Shown here in pieces: positions 35,803 to 43,307 of a DNA stretch of 64,000 bases (the stretch's first letter is position 1; each line of letters starts with the position of its first letter). Source of the DNA: JAFALK01 sp036500605 (GTDB taxonomy: Bacteria; Pseudomonadota; Gammaproteobacteria; Burkholderiales; Burkholderiaceae_C); assembly GCA_036500605.1 (NCBI GenBank), contig DASYBU010000021.1, forward strand, positions 272,947 to 336,946, given 5' to 3'. The notes beneath the pieces are model-generated. The model did no database searches. It was not told where the DNA came from and was given only the letters and a program-made list of their open reading frames with translations. A program made the position numbers and the translations under genes.

Positions 35803-37062
35803 TCAGACTTCCTGCACAGCGGGCATGGCGGGCAAGGCCGGCAGTGCCGTCGCTTGTTCCATGCCTTGCGAGGCGGGCGTCGAGGGACCCGCTTCATCTC
35901 CAGGCTTGGCCAGCACGCGCAAACGAGCCGACTCGTTGAGCAGCAACTGCGCCACCACCACCATCAAGGGCCCGAGGGCCAGACCCCAGCCGCCCCACAG
36001 CACGCTCCAGAAGATCGTGCCCGCGAACAGCGTGGCGCTGTCGATCTTGGCGACTCGACCCTGCAGCCACATGCCCATCACCGTGCCGACCACGGTGCCG
36101 ATGCCCATCACCAGCAGCGCACCGAGCAGCGCCGAGATCATCGAGCTCTGCGCCACGTAAACCTCCAACGCGGCCAGGCACATCATGACGACCAGGCCGG
36201 CATACGGCAGGAAGTGCAAAGCAGCAGCAACGAGGCCCCAGGTCCAGGGGTCGGGCACATCGAAGAAGGCAAAGCCCAGCCCCACGCCCACGCCAATCGC
36301 GAGGTTGGTGACGACGGTCACGCCCGCGAACAGGCGCACCTGCCGCGCCACCATCAGCAGCAGCGGCTCGCAATGCTGCGGGCCGCCGAGGTTGCGGCTG
36401 AGGCTTGCATGGCACCAGGCGCGCAGGCGCACCGCCAGCAGTTCGCCGCTGCACAGCATGAAGAAGGTCAGCAAGGCGATCATGCTGACCTGCAGGAAAA
36501 CGCTGGCTGCCGATTTGGAGGCTTCGATCGCGAACTGTGTGATGCCATCCAGCGTCTTGGCGACGATCGAGCGCGGCGCGGCCGGTTGCGCATCGGCCTG
36601 CAAGTTGGCTGAGGGCACGGCCGGCTGGGCGACCGTGCCCGTGGCGCGCGCCACCGTGCGGTCGAGCTCGTTCAACGCGGTGCGCGTACGCAGGATCGCC
36701 CGAGCGCTGCCCGTACCGAGGCTCGCAACGTCGCGCGTCATGAGGCGCAACGCGCTCGGAAACTGATCCGTCGCGCTGGTGAGCTTGGTACCCATCGCCA
36801 TCAGCAGCGCCGCCACGCAGAACAGTGTGACCAGCACGGCCACCAACGCCGAAAGCGCGCGCAGACGCAACACACGATCAAGGATGGGCAGCAGGGGCCA
36901 CAGGAGCGTGGCGATCGTGGCCGACATCGCCAGCGGGATCAGGAAATCGCGGCCCAGCCACAGCGCCGCAATGATCGCCAGGACGGCCAGCACCGTCAGC
37001 GGCCAGGCGCGCAGGCTGAACGCGGGGCTGGCTGGGCGATCAGGGGCGTCCCGGGCGTCCAT
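35803..37062 (-). CDS. AI-2E-family (PerM-type) membrane transporter
   Basis: 419 residues with about eight membrane helices in the AI-2E/PerM arrangement: two pairs at the N-terminus, a large loop (residues ~100-180) then helices ending FAGTIFWSVLWGGWGLALGPLM, a conserved family block. LHFLPYAGLVVMM and LLTFFMLCSGE fit too. Family members include the TqsA exporter and Na+/H+ antiporter-like proteins; the substrate here is unknown. The C-terminal tail is Pro/Ala rich. It is convergent with the 70-residue gene, 27 bases apart. Placed within stress genes. Confidence 0.88.
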   Translation of the reverse strand: MDARDAPDRPASPAFSLRAWPLTVLAVLAIIAALWLGRDFLIPLAMSATIATLLWPLLPILDRVLRLRALSALVAVLVTLFCVAALLMAMGTKLTSATDQFPSALRLMTRDVASLGTGSARAILRTRTALNELDRTVARATGTVAQPAVPSANLQADAQPAAPRSIVAKTLDGITQFAIEASKSAASVFLQVSMIALLTFFMLCSGELLAVRLRAWCHASLSRNLGGPQHCEPLLLMVARQVRLFAGVTVVTNLAIGVGVGLGFAFFDVPDPWTWGLVAAALHFLPYAGLVVMMCLAALEVYVAQSSMISALLGALLVMGIGTVVGTVMGMWLQGRVAKIDSATLFAGTIFWSVLWGGWGLALGPLMVVVAQLLLNESARLRVLAKPGDEAGPSTPASQGMEQATALPALPAMPAVQEV

Positions 37063-37071
37063 AGGGACGCT

Positions 37072-37512
37072 CTAGCGGATCGGAGCGCTGGCCGGCGGAG
37101 CAGACGGGGCGGCCGGCCCGGCCGCGGTCGCATCCATCTGGATCGTCGAGATCTCGCGGATCACGCCGCCCTGCGCCACCGTGCCTTCGCGGCTGCCTTC
37201 GCCGCGCATCATGCGTTCGCAATCGGCGCGGTCCTTGGGAGGCTGCACTTCGCAGCGCTTCACCGCGTTGGCGGCGAGCACGTCCGCCGACGGCGAGGTC
37301 AGGTTGCCGCGGCGCGCTTCGACGAGCGCAGCGCTGGCTTCCTTCAGGCAGGTCGGACGGTCTTGCTGCGTGTGGCCGTTCATGCAGTCGGCGCGCTCCT
37401 TGCGATAGTTGTCTTCAGGCGTGCCGGCCGCGGCGAGCGAGGCGCCGCCAGTCAAGGCGGCAAAGCCGACGCCAGCGAGCACGGTCTTGGCGCTGAACAG
37501 GTAAGGGTTCAT
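37072..37512 (-). CDS. Secreted cysteine-containing hypothetical protein
   Basis: 146 residues from the ATG at 37512, chosen because AGGAG lies eight bases before it and a signal peptide follows (MNPYLFSAKTVLAGVGFAAL ... SLAAAG). The mature part has four Cys residues in ADCMNGHTQQDRPTCLKEAS and KRCEVQPPKDRADCERMM, suggesting two disulfides, then a Pro/Ala-rich tail. The same frame continues open for 115 further codons upstream to 37857, see the separate entry. Known in related genomes as a short periplasmic protein; no function recognised. Confidence 0.75.
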   Translation of the reverse strand: MNPYLFSAKTVLAGVGFAALTGGASLAAAGTPEDNYRKERADCMNGHTQQDRPTCLKEASAALVEARRGNLTSPSADVLAANAVKRCEVQPPKDRADCERMMRGEGSREGTVAQGGVIREISTIQMDATAAGPAAPSAPPASAPIR

Positions 37513-37857
37513 GGTGATGACTCCTGGTGAAGAAGAAGGCGAAGTTGGCCTGGGCTGCGGAACTTGTCGGCTGGAAACCAGCGGCAACCAGCGGCCATCC
37601 ACACGGATCAGCACGCGGCGGGCAGGCCGCGCGCGGTCAGCGTTCAGGCGCTTGAGGCAGCGACGACCGGCCACGCGCAGTGCACGTTCAGACGGCGTGT
37701 CGCCTTCGCAGTGCTGGCGTGGGATCACGAGGCCGAGGTCGGGGCCGCAGCTGCCGTCGGCAAACTCGGCGCGGGCACGCACGACGATGCTCAAGTGAGT
37801 GCTGAGCAAGAGTTCCGGTACTGCGTCGGACGGGAGGAATTGGGTTTTGTCAGTCAT
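37513..37857 (-). CDS. Possible upstream open frame or N-terminal extension
   Basis: 115 codons (MTDKTQFLPSDAVPELLLST ... SSSPGVIT) run without a stop into the secreted protein's start. The sequence reads like real protein (STHLSIVVRARAEFADGSCGPD, ERALRVAGRRCLKRL), but no ribosome site precedes the ATG at 37857. If translated, it would place the signal peptide in the middle of a 261-residue protein, which makes a single protein unlikely. A separate gene whose stop was lost is another possibility. Confidence 0.3.
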
Positions 37858-37914
37858 GGCTGGATGCTAGGCAGTGCAGTGCCTCGGTGCTTGTCAGGCC
37901 GCGCAGGCAGCGCC

Positions 37915-38030
37915 TGTAGGACACCGCCCCGTTCATGTTGGGCGGCATGCGGGCGCCGTGCATGGCGCGAAGTCCTACGCCCGGATGTGCTGCGCGCCGA
38001 TGCCCTGCGCGCCCCGGGCACCCTAGAGTG
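37915..38030 (+). promoter_or_regulatory. TGTAGGA / TCCTAC elements and sigma-S-like -10 before a DUF1328 gene
   Basis: TGTAGGA at 37915-37921 and TCCTACG at 37973-37979 face each other, followed by CCTAGAGTG at 38022-38030, a partial match to the sigma-S -10 (CTAYACTT). The gene start is at 38072. Confidence 0.5.
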
Positions 38031-38071
38031 AATCCACAACACGCCCTTGTGGCGCCACGAAAGGATTTGCC

Positions 38072-38248
38072 ATGTTGAAGTGGGCACTCATCTTTGCAGT
38101 TGTCTCCCTGATCGCCGGCTTGCTCGGCTTCACGGGTATCGCCGCTGGTGCGGCCGGTATCGCCAAGGCCTTGTTCCTGATCTGCCTGGTGGTCTTCCTG
38201 GTGCTGCTGGCCTTTGCGCTGATGGGCGCGAACGCGCTCAAGAAATAA
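38072..38248 (+). CDS. DUF1328 (YtjA-type) small membrane protein
   Basis: 58 residues: MLKWALIFAVVSLIAGLLGF, then TGIAAGAAGIAKALFLICLV and VFLVLLAFALMGANALKK. Two hydrophobic helices with the family GFGG/GIA...GIAK pattern. AAGGA lies before the ATG. In E. coli ytjA lies beside osmY (a BON protein), and BON genes are also near here. Probably induced by stress. A second copy is at 41333. Confidence 0.88.
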   Translation: MLKWALIFAVVSLIAGLLGFTGIAAGAAGIAKALFLICLVVFLVLLAFALMGANALKK

Positions 38249-38293
38249 GGGCCGCGGCTCCTCCAGCTCCTCCAACTCCTGAAAGGACTCCCC

Positions 38294-38887
38294 ATGTCTA
38301 AGCATTCCCTGCGCGTGGCTTCGTCGAAGGCCAAGCAAGCTCCGGCGCCCGAACCCGGTGAACCGACCGAACAGCTCTCGCTGGACCAGGACGCGCTGGA
38401 CCAGGCCCGCAACAACCTCGATGCGGGCCCGATCACGCCGAGCTACGGCCCCTGGCGCGAGCAGATCGTCAAGCTGCTCAATGACGCGCTGGCCACCGAG
38501 CTGGTCTGCGTGATGCGCTACAAGCGCCATTACTTCACCGCTCGAGGCCTCGCCTCGCCGCGCGTGGCTGAAGAGTTTCTCGAGCATGCGAACGAGGAAA
38601 GCGCTCACGGCGACCTGCTGGCCGAGCGCATCGTGCAGCTTGGGGGCGAGCCCGATTTCTCGCCTAACACCCTGCTTGAGCGCAGCCATGCCGACTACGA
38701 CGAGTCGAGCGACCTGAAGGACATGATCCGCGCCAACCTGGTCGCCGAGCGCATCGCGATCGAGGCCTACCGCCAGATGGTCACCTTGATCGGCCCCAAG
38801 GATCCGAGCACGCGCCGCATCCTCGAAGGGATCCTGCATGCCGAGGAAGAGCATGCCGAGGATCTGTCGGATCTGCTGAAAGAGTAG
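38294..38887 (+). CDS. Ferritin-like (bacterioferritin-type) protein
   Basis: 197 residues. A disordered N-terminus (about 45 residues, rich in Ala, Pro, Glu) precedes a four-helix bundle: LNDALATELVCVMRYKRHYFTA, EEFLEHANEESAHGDLLAERIVQLGGEP and AERIAIEAYRQM, LHAEEEHAEDL. The Glu and His residues at helix positions E-x6-Y and E-x2-H form a di-iron site as in bacterioferritin/Dps-like proteins. Expected role: iron storage or peroxide detoxification. Probably transcribed with the DUF1328 gene (45 bases upstream). The N-terminal extension is longer than usual. Confidence 0.88.
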   Translation: MSKHSLRVASSKAKQAPAPEPGEPTEQLSLDQDALDQARNNLDAGPITPSYGPWREQIVKLLNDALATELVCVMRYKRHYFTARGLASPRVAEEFLEHANEESAHGDLLAERIVQLGGEPDFSPNTLLERSHADYDESSDLKDMIRANLVAERIAIEAYRQMVTLIGPKDPSTRRILEGILHAEEEHAEDLSDLLKE

Positions 38888-38900
38888 ACGCTCCTTCATC

Positions 38901-40352
38901 ATGTCCATGCCCATGCCACGCGTTCTGACTCGGGTCGTGCGCGGCGCATGGGTTCTTCTTTCGGCCGGCGTGCTGGTGGCGTGCGCAGCCACGCCGCCCG
39001 CCCTGCCGAATACGCCGGCACCGCCCTCGCCTTCGGCCAGCGCGCCAAGCACGGCTGCGGTGGCCAGCCAGATCCAGGTAGAAAGCCCCAAAGGCTCGCT
39101 CGACCAGAATCAAAAAGAACAGGCCTTGCATCAGGTGGTTGCGCAAGGCGGGGCCGATGCGATCAAGCGCCAGCTCGCGGCAATGGCCAGCTTTGGCGAT
39201 GTCGGCCTCTATGCCGACAACGACGCCCAGCTGTTGATCGACGGGCCTGCCACTTTCAAGGCGATGTTCGCCGCGATCGGCCAGGCCAGGCGCAGCATCC
39301 TGCTTGAGAGCTACATCATCGAAGACACCGGGCTCTCGCAGCGGCTCGCCGCGCTGCTGGCGGAGAAGCGAGCGCAAGGCGTGCAGGTGCTGGTCCTCTA
39401 CGACTCGCTCGGTTCGGTCAGCACCAGCGATGCCTTCTTCAAGGCGCTGCAGGACAAGGGCATCGCGACCTGCGCGTTCAATCCGATGAACCCGCTCAAG
39501 AGCTCGGGCGAGCTGGACCTCGCGCACCGCGACCACCGCAAGATCCTGACGGTTGACCGCGAGATCGGATTCACCGGCGGCATCAACATCAGCGCGGTCT
39601 ACGCCTCGGGCTCCTTCGGCCACAAACGCGAGGTCACCGGCAAAACCAATGGCAGCGGCTGGCGCGACACCCAGATCGAATTGCGCGGTTCGGCGGCCGG
39701 CGCGCTCGAAGATCTGATCAGCGAGACCTGGCGGCAGCAGAAATGCGAAGGCACGCCACCGGTCGCGCCGACGACGAAGCCTGCCGCCGGCTTGGCACCA
39801 GGCAAGCAGCTGCTGCGCATCGTGGCCTCCACGCCTGACGACAGCGTCAACCACATCTATGCGCTGATGATGAGTTCGATCGGCGCTGCCAAGCAGAGCG
39901 TCTACCTGACGATGGCCTACTTCGCGCCCGGCGACGACATGATCGACGCGCTCTGCGATGCCGCGGGCCGCGGCGTCGATGTGCAGCTCATCCTGCCTTC
40001 GCGCAGCGACTTCACGCCGGTGCTGCACGCGGGCCGCAGCCACTATGCGCGCCTGCTCGGCGCGGGCGTGAAGATCCATGAGCTGCAGGATTCGGTGCTG
40101 CACGCGAAGACGATGGTGATCGACGGGGTCGTGTCCACCGTGGGTTCGAGCAATATGGACAGCCGCAGCTTCGTGGGCAACAACGAGATCGACGCCGTGG
40201 TGATCGGCGAGGACTTCGGCGAAGCGATGACGCGCATGTTCCGCGCCGACCTCAAGGCCTCGAAGGAGATCACCTTGCAGGCCTGGAATTCGCGCTCCGT
40301 GTTTCAGCGCGGCAAGGAATTCTTCGCGCGAATCTTTGAGGGCCTGTGGTGA
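38901..40352 (+). CDS. Phospholipase D / cardiolipin synthase-like lipoprotein
   Basis: 483 residues. Signal with lipobox LVAC (Cys ~28) followed by a Pro/Ser-rich linker. Two HKD motifs: HRKILTVDREIGFTGG (~212) and HAKTMVIDGVVSTVGSSNMD (~401). Between them GSGWRDTQIELRG and YFAPGDDMIDALCDAA match cardiolipin synthases. It is a paralogue of the enzyme at 22819 (same block order), but lipid-anchored to the periplasmic side or outer membrane. It starts 13 bases after the ferritin-like gene, so they likely share an mRNA. Confidence 0.9.
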   Translation: MSMPMPRVLTRVVRGAWVLLSAGVLVACAATPPALPNTPAPPSPSASAPSTAAVASQIQVESPKGSLDQNQKEQALHQVVAQGGADAIKRQLAAMASFGDVGLYADNDAQLLIDGPATFKAMFAAIGQARRSILLESYIIEDTGLSQRLAALLAEKRAQGVQVLVLYDSLGSVSTSDAFFKALQDKGIATCAFNPMNPLKSSGELDLAHRDHRKILTVDREIGFTGGINISAVYASGSFGHKREVTGKTNGSGWRDTQIELRGSAAGALEDLISETWRQQKCEGTPPVAPTTKPAAGLAPGKQLLRIVASTPDDSVNHIYALMMSSIGAAKQSVYLTMAYFAPGDDMIDALCDAAGRGVDVQLILPSRSDFTPVLHAGRSHYARLLGAGVKIHELQDSVLHAKTMVIDGVVSTVGSSNMDSRSFVGNNEIDAVVIGEDFGEAMTRMFRADLKASKEITLQAWNSRSVFQRGKEFFARIFEGLW

Positions 40353-40370
40353 CAGCGGCACTGCTTCGTC

Positions 40371-40428
40371 TCCTACAAACCTGCGTCAGCTTCTCCGATT
40401 CCGGCCGCCGAGCCCGTTTCCTAGACTT
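40371..40428 (+). promoter_or_regulatory. TCCTACAAA motif and sigma-S-like -10 before the BON/CsbD genes
   Basis: Exact TCCTACAAA at 40371-40379, then CCTAGACTT at 40420-40428, which closely matches the sigma-S -10 consensus CTAYACTT. The BON lipoprotein starts at 40486, 57 bases after the element. Confidence 0.6.
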
Positions 40429-40485
40429 GAACCATGCCAAGCAACAAGGCATGTATCGCCCAACAATGAAATGGAGAAAGCCATC

Positions 40486-40806
40486 ATGCTCAACACACGC
40501 AAGACATTCATCGCTGTCGCCACCGCGCTCGCCGCCCTGTCGGTGCTGCCGGGCTGCGCCGTCACCCGCGGCCAATCCACCGTCGGCGCCTACGTGGACG
40601 ATGCCGCCATCACCACCGCCGTGAAGGCCAAGTTCGTGGAAGACAAAACTGTGGACGCCACCTCGATCAAGGTCGAGACGCTGAACGGTGAAGTGTTGCT
40701 GTCCGGTTTTGCCAAGAACTGGAATGAAAAGAACAACGCCGAAAAGCTGGCGCGCAACGTCAACGGCGTGCGCAATGTGAAGAATGAGATCGTGGTGCGC
40801 GCCTGA
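40486..40806 (+). CDS. BON-domain lipoprotein
   Basis: 106 residues from the ATG at 40486, with GGAGAAA before it (an in-frame ATG at 40471 gives five more residues). Signal peptide with lipobox LPGC. The BON domain follows: DDAAITTAVKAKFVEDKTVDATSIKVETLNGEVLLSGFA and VNGVRNVKNEIVV. Related to OsmY/DolP-type periplasmic proteins that bind phospholipid and protect the envelope. It is followed 60 bases later by CsbD. Expected to act in the periplasm or at the inner face of the outer membrane. Confidence 0.92.
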   Translation: MLNTRKTFIAVATALAALSVLPGCAVTRGQSTVGAYVDDAAITTAVKAKFVEDKTVDATSIKVETLNGEVLLSGFAKNWNEKNNAEKLARNVNGVRNVKNEIVVRA

Positions 40807-40866
40807 GTTTCCTCAAGCGTCGACCGCCTCTCCCATTCCGCTCAACCTGAAAGTTAGGAACACACC

Positions 40867-41085
40867 ATGAACTGGGAACGCATCGAAGGCAATTGGAAGC
40901 AAGTGCAAGGCAAGGTCAAGGAGCAATGGGGCAAGCTGACCCACGACGATCTTGACGTGATCGCGGGCCGCCGCGACCAACTGGCCGGCCGCATCCAGGA
41001 ACGCTACGGCATTGCCAAGGACGAGGCCGAACGCCAGTTGAAGGACTGGGAAGCCCGCCTGGACATGTACGAGTACCACGACTGA
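40867..41085 (+). CDS. CsbD-family general stress protein
   Basis: 72 residues: MNWERIEGNWKQVQGKVKEQWGKLTHDDLDVIAGRRDQLAGRIQERYG, the CsbD pattern with repeated W-KQ-GK-KE-WGKL and the AGRRDQL block. A small soluble helical protein. CsbD and E. coli YjbJ are among the strongest stationary-phase or stress-induced proteins. A terminator follows at 41134. Confidence 0.96.
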   Translation: MNWERIEGNWKQVQGKVKEQWGKLTHDDLDVIAGRRDQLAGRIQERYGIAKDEAERQLKDWEARLDMYEYHD

Positions 41086-41133
41086 AACGAGGCTTGAATC
41101 AGACCCCGATCTGATCATTCGCCAGAGGATTTG

Positions 41134-41168
41134 ACCGCGCCGCGCGGGCAACAGCCGGCGCGGTTTTC
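41134..41168 (+). terminator. Intrinsic terminator after csbD
   Basis: ACCGCGCCG (41134-41142) pairs with CGGCGCGGT (41156-41164), followed by TTTCATT. It lies 49 bases after the stop. Confidence 0.75.
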
Positions 41169-41199
41169 ATTGGAGTTGCGGGTTTGCGCATAGGCGTCC

Positions 41200-41281
41200 T
41201 CCTACAGGCATTGGCCCGTCGCGCTGACGCCGCCGCGCGGCCCGGGCCTGCCGGGAAAGGACGCTCGGCTTTCTACAGTTA
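41200..41281 (+). promoter_or_regulatory. TCCTACA motif and sigma-S-like -10 before the second DUF1328 gene
   Basis: TCCTACA at 41200-41206 and TCTACAGTTA at 41272-41281, which differs in one position from the sigma-S -10 KCTAYACTTA. The gene starts at 41333, with AAGGAG nine bases before its ATG. Confidence 0.55.
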
Positions 41282-41332
41282 AGGCATCGCAGCGAAAGCA
41301 TTTGCTGCCCTGAATTTCCAAAGGAGATCGAA

Positions 41333-41494
41333 ATGCTGCACTACGCCGTCGTGTTCTTTGTCATCGCGCTGATCGCTGCGCTGTTCGGCTTCGGTGGCTT
41401 GGCCGCTGGCGCCGTCGGCATCGCCAAGGTGCTGTTCTTCATCTTCGTGATCATGGCCGTGGTCACGTTCCTGATGGGTCTGCTGCGCAAGTAG
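41333..41494 (+). CDS. DUF1328 (YtjA-type) small membrane protein
   Basis: 53 residues: MLHYAVVFFVIALIAALFGF, then GGLAAGAVGIAKVLFFIFVI and MAVVTFLMGLLRK. Second copy beside that at 38072, with the same GFGG/AAGA-GIAK core. AAGGAG precedes the ATG. Two membrane helices. Likely a stress-response protein of the inner membrane; molecular role unknown. Confidence 0.9.
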   Translation: MLHYAVVFFVIALIAALFGFGGLAAGAVGIAKVLFFIFVIMAVVTFLMGLLRK

Positions 41495-41535
41495 TTCGCC
41501 CCTGCTTTCTGTCCTAACCCTCAAGGAGTCACATC

Positions 41536-41853
41536 ATGTCCAAGAACCCCGCCACCGCCATTGCCGATGCCCGCACTGACCAAGCCCTGGGCGTACGCGA
41601 AGAAATGCGCAGCGAAGCCGCTGCCGCGCTGAGCCATGCCGCCAACTGCGTGGAAGCCATGACCCGCCGTCCGATCGAACAGGCCCGCCAGGCCAAGGAA
41701 CAGGTGCGCCAGCAACTGGGCCGCGCCGGCGACTACACGGCCGGCTATATCCAGGAAGGCCCGATCAAGTCGATCGCCATCGCCGCGGCCGCCGGTGCGA
41801 CCGCCGCCATGCTGCTGAGCTGGTGGGCCAGTTCGCGCAGCTCGCGCCCCTGA
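41536..41853 (+). CDS. DUF883 / ElaB-YqjD-type membrane-anchored protein
   Basis: 105 residues. A hydrophilic helical N-terminal part (MSKNPATAIADARTDQALGV...) is followed by a C-terminal tail anchor: YIQEGPIKSIAIAAAAGATA, then AMLLSWWASSRSSRP. This end matches the glycine-zipper tail anchor of the DUF883 family, of which YqjD and ElaB bind ribosomes at the inner membrane in stationary phase. AAGGAG precedes the ATG. It follows the DUF1328 gene by 41 bases. Confidence 0.87.
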   Translation: MSKNPATAIADARTDQALGVREEMRSEAAAALSHAANCVEAMTRRPIEQARQAKEQVRQQLGRAGDYTAGYIQEGPIKSIAIAAAAGATAAMLLSWWASSRSSRP

Positions 41854-42009
41854 GTGCGCAGGCCAAAGGCTGTCAGCCCGATCCGACACGGGAAGGCGAT
41901 GACCGCCGATAGGCTCGCGCAGACACACAACTTAGTCTGGATTTATGGATCACGGTCATTGCACCCGATCCAGTCTTCAAACCGAAACCACTGGAAGAGG
42001 ATCACCACC

Positions 42010-42459
42010 ATGAACGCATTCACCACTTACCGATCGACACTGCTGGTCGCCTCGATGGCCTCGCTGATGCTGGTCGCCTGCGGCCGCGCCGATGACAACC
42101 GCACGGCCGGCCAGAAGCTCGACGACACCGTCGCCACCGTGCAGCAGAAGTCTGAAGAAGCCAAGGCGAAGACCGAAGCCGAAGCCAACAAGCTCGGCGA
42201 CAAGATGGCCAACGCCGCCGACAAGACTGAAGCCGCCGCTCAAGACGCGACCATCACGGCCAGCATCAAGACCGAGCTGGCCCGTGACCCGAGCCTGAGC
42301 GCGCTGAAGATCAATGTGGACACGAAGGACCGCCTGGTCGAGCTGCACGGCACGGCTCCCGACCCCGCCTCGCGTGACCGTGCGACCCGTATCGCATTGG
42401 CCGTGAAGGGCGTGCTGAGCGTCGACAACAAGCTCGTCGTGCCCGGCAACAACGCATGA
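42010..42459 (+). CDS. BON-domain lipoprotein
   Basis: 149 residues. The signal peptide ends in lipobox LVAC (LMLVACGRADDN). A charged helical stretch rich in Lys, Glu and Ala (about residues 40-75) precedes the BON domain (TITASIKTELARDPSLSALKINVDTKDRLVELHGTAP, VKGVLSVDNKLVVPG). The stop overlaps the ATG of the lipid transport permease. BON lipoproteins such as DolP help keep the outer membrane intact, so the coupling to an Mla-type transporter makes functional sense. It is longer than the BON lipoprotein at 40486. Confidence 0.92.
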   Translation: MNAFTTYRSTLLVASMASLMLVACGRADDNRTAGQKLDDTVATVQQKSEEAKAKTEAEANKLGDKMANAADKTEAAAQDATITASIKTELARDPSLSALKINVDTKDRLVELHGTAPDPASRDRATRIALAVKGVLSVDNKLVVPGNNA

Positions 42460-43307
42460 TGACCCCGGCCCTGGCTCCGCTGTCGTCCCCTGAGGCAGCA
42501 AAACGCCAGCGGCCCGGATGGGTGACCGCCCTCGGCCTGCGGCTTTCGAGCTGGTGGGCCGATTCGCTGGTCACCTTTCGTTTTTTCGGCGAGGTGCAAC
42601 TCGCTTTGCTGCGCCTCTTCCGCGGCAAGGCGCAGTTCAGGCCTGCCGATCTGTTCTGGCAGCTGGATCAAGCCGGGCCGCGCAGCGTGGCGATCGTCTC
42701 GCTGGTCAGCGGGCTGGTCGGCGTGATCCTCGCCTACATGGGCGCGGTGCAGTTGCAGCGCTTTGGCGCGCAGACTTACATCGCGGACCTGGTCACCATC
42801 GGCGCGGTGCGCGAGGTGGCTGCGCTGATGACGGGCGTTATCTTGTCGGGCCGCGTGGGCGCTGCCTATGCGGCGCAGCTCGGCAGCATGCAGGCCAATG
42901 AGGAGATCGATGCGCTGCGTGCGCTCGGTATCGATCCGATCGACTACCTGGTGCTGCCGCGCGTGCTGGCCTTGCTGATCGTCGCGCCGCTGCTGACCGC
43001 CTTTGCGGCGCTCGTCGCGTGTGCGGCCGGTTGGCTCGTCGCCGTCGCGATCTTCGGCGCCACGCCGCTGGAGTATCTGTACAAGAGCCTGCAGGCGCTG
43101 ACGCTGCCCCATGTGCTGATCGGCCTCGGCAAGGGCACGGTCTACTGCGTGCTTGTCGGGCTGGCCGGTTGCCGCCAGGGCTTGTGTGCCGGTCGCAGCG
43201 CGCAGGCGGTGGGCAATGCCGTGACCGCTTCCGTGGTGCAGGCCATCGTGTGGATCGTGATTGCCGCTTCGACCTTGACGGTCGCTCTGCAGAGATTGGA
43301 CTGGTGA
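42456..43307 (+). CDS. mlaE: MlaE-family ABC transporter permease
   Basis: 283 residues with five or so membrane helices. Family blocks: VSGLVGVILAYMGAVQLQRFGAQTYIADLVTIGAVREVAALMTGVILSGRVGAAYAAQLG, EEIDALRALGIDPIDYLVLPRVLAL. It is the permease of a phospholipid transport complex acting between the inner and outer membranes. It starts inside the end of the BON lipoprotein gene and shares the TGATG junction with the ATPase gene. MMTPAL: the second ATG is also possible. Confidence 0.94.
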   Translation: MMTPALAPLSSPEAAKRQRPGWVTALGLRLSSWWADSLVTFRFFGEVQLALLRLFRGKAQFRPADLFWQLDQAGPRSVAIVSLVSGLVGVILAYMGAVQLQRFGAQTYIADLVTIGAVREVAALMTGVILSGRVGAAYAAQLGSMQANEEIDALRALGIDPIDYLVLPRVLALLIVAPLLTAFAALVACAAGWLVAVAIFGATPLEYLYKSLQALTLPHVLIGLGKGTVYCVLVGLAGCRQGLCAGRSAQAVGNAVTASVVQAIVWIVIAASTLTVALQRLDW

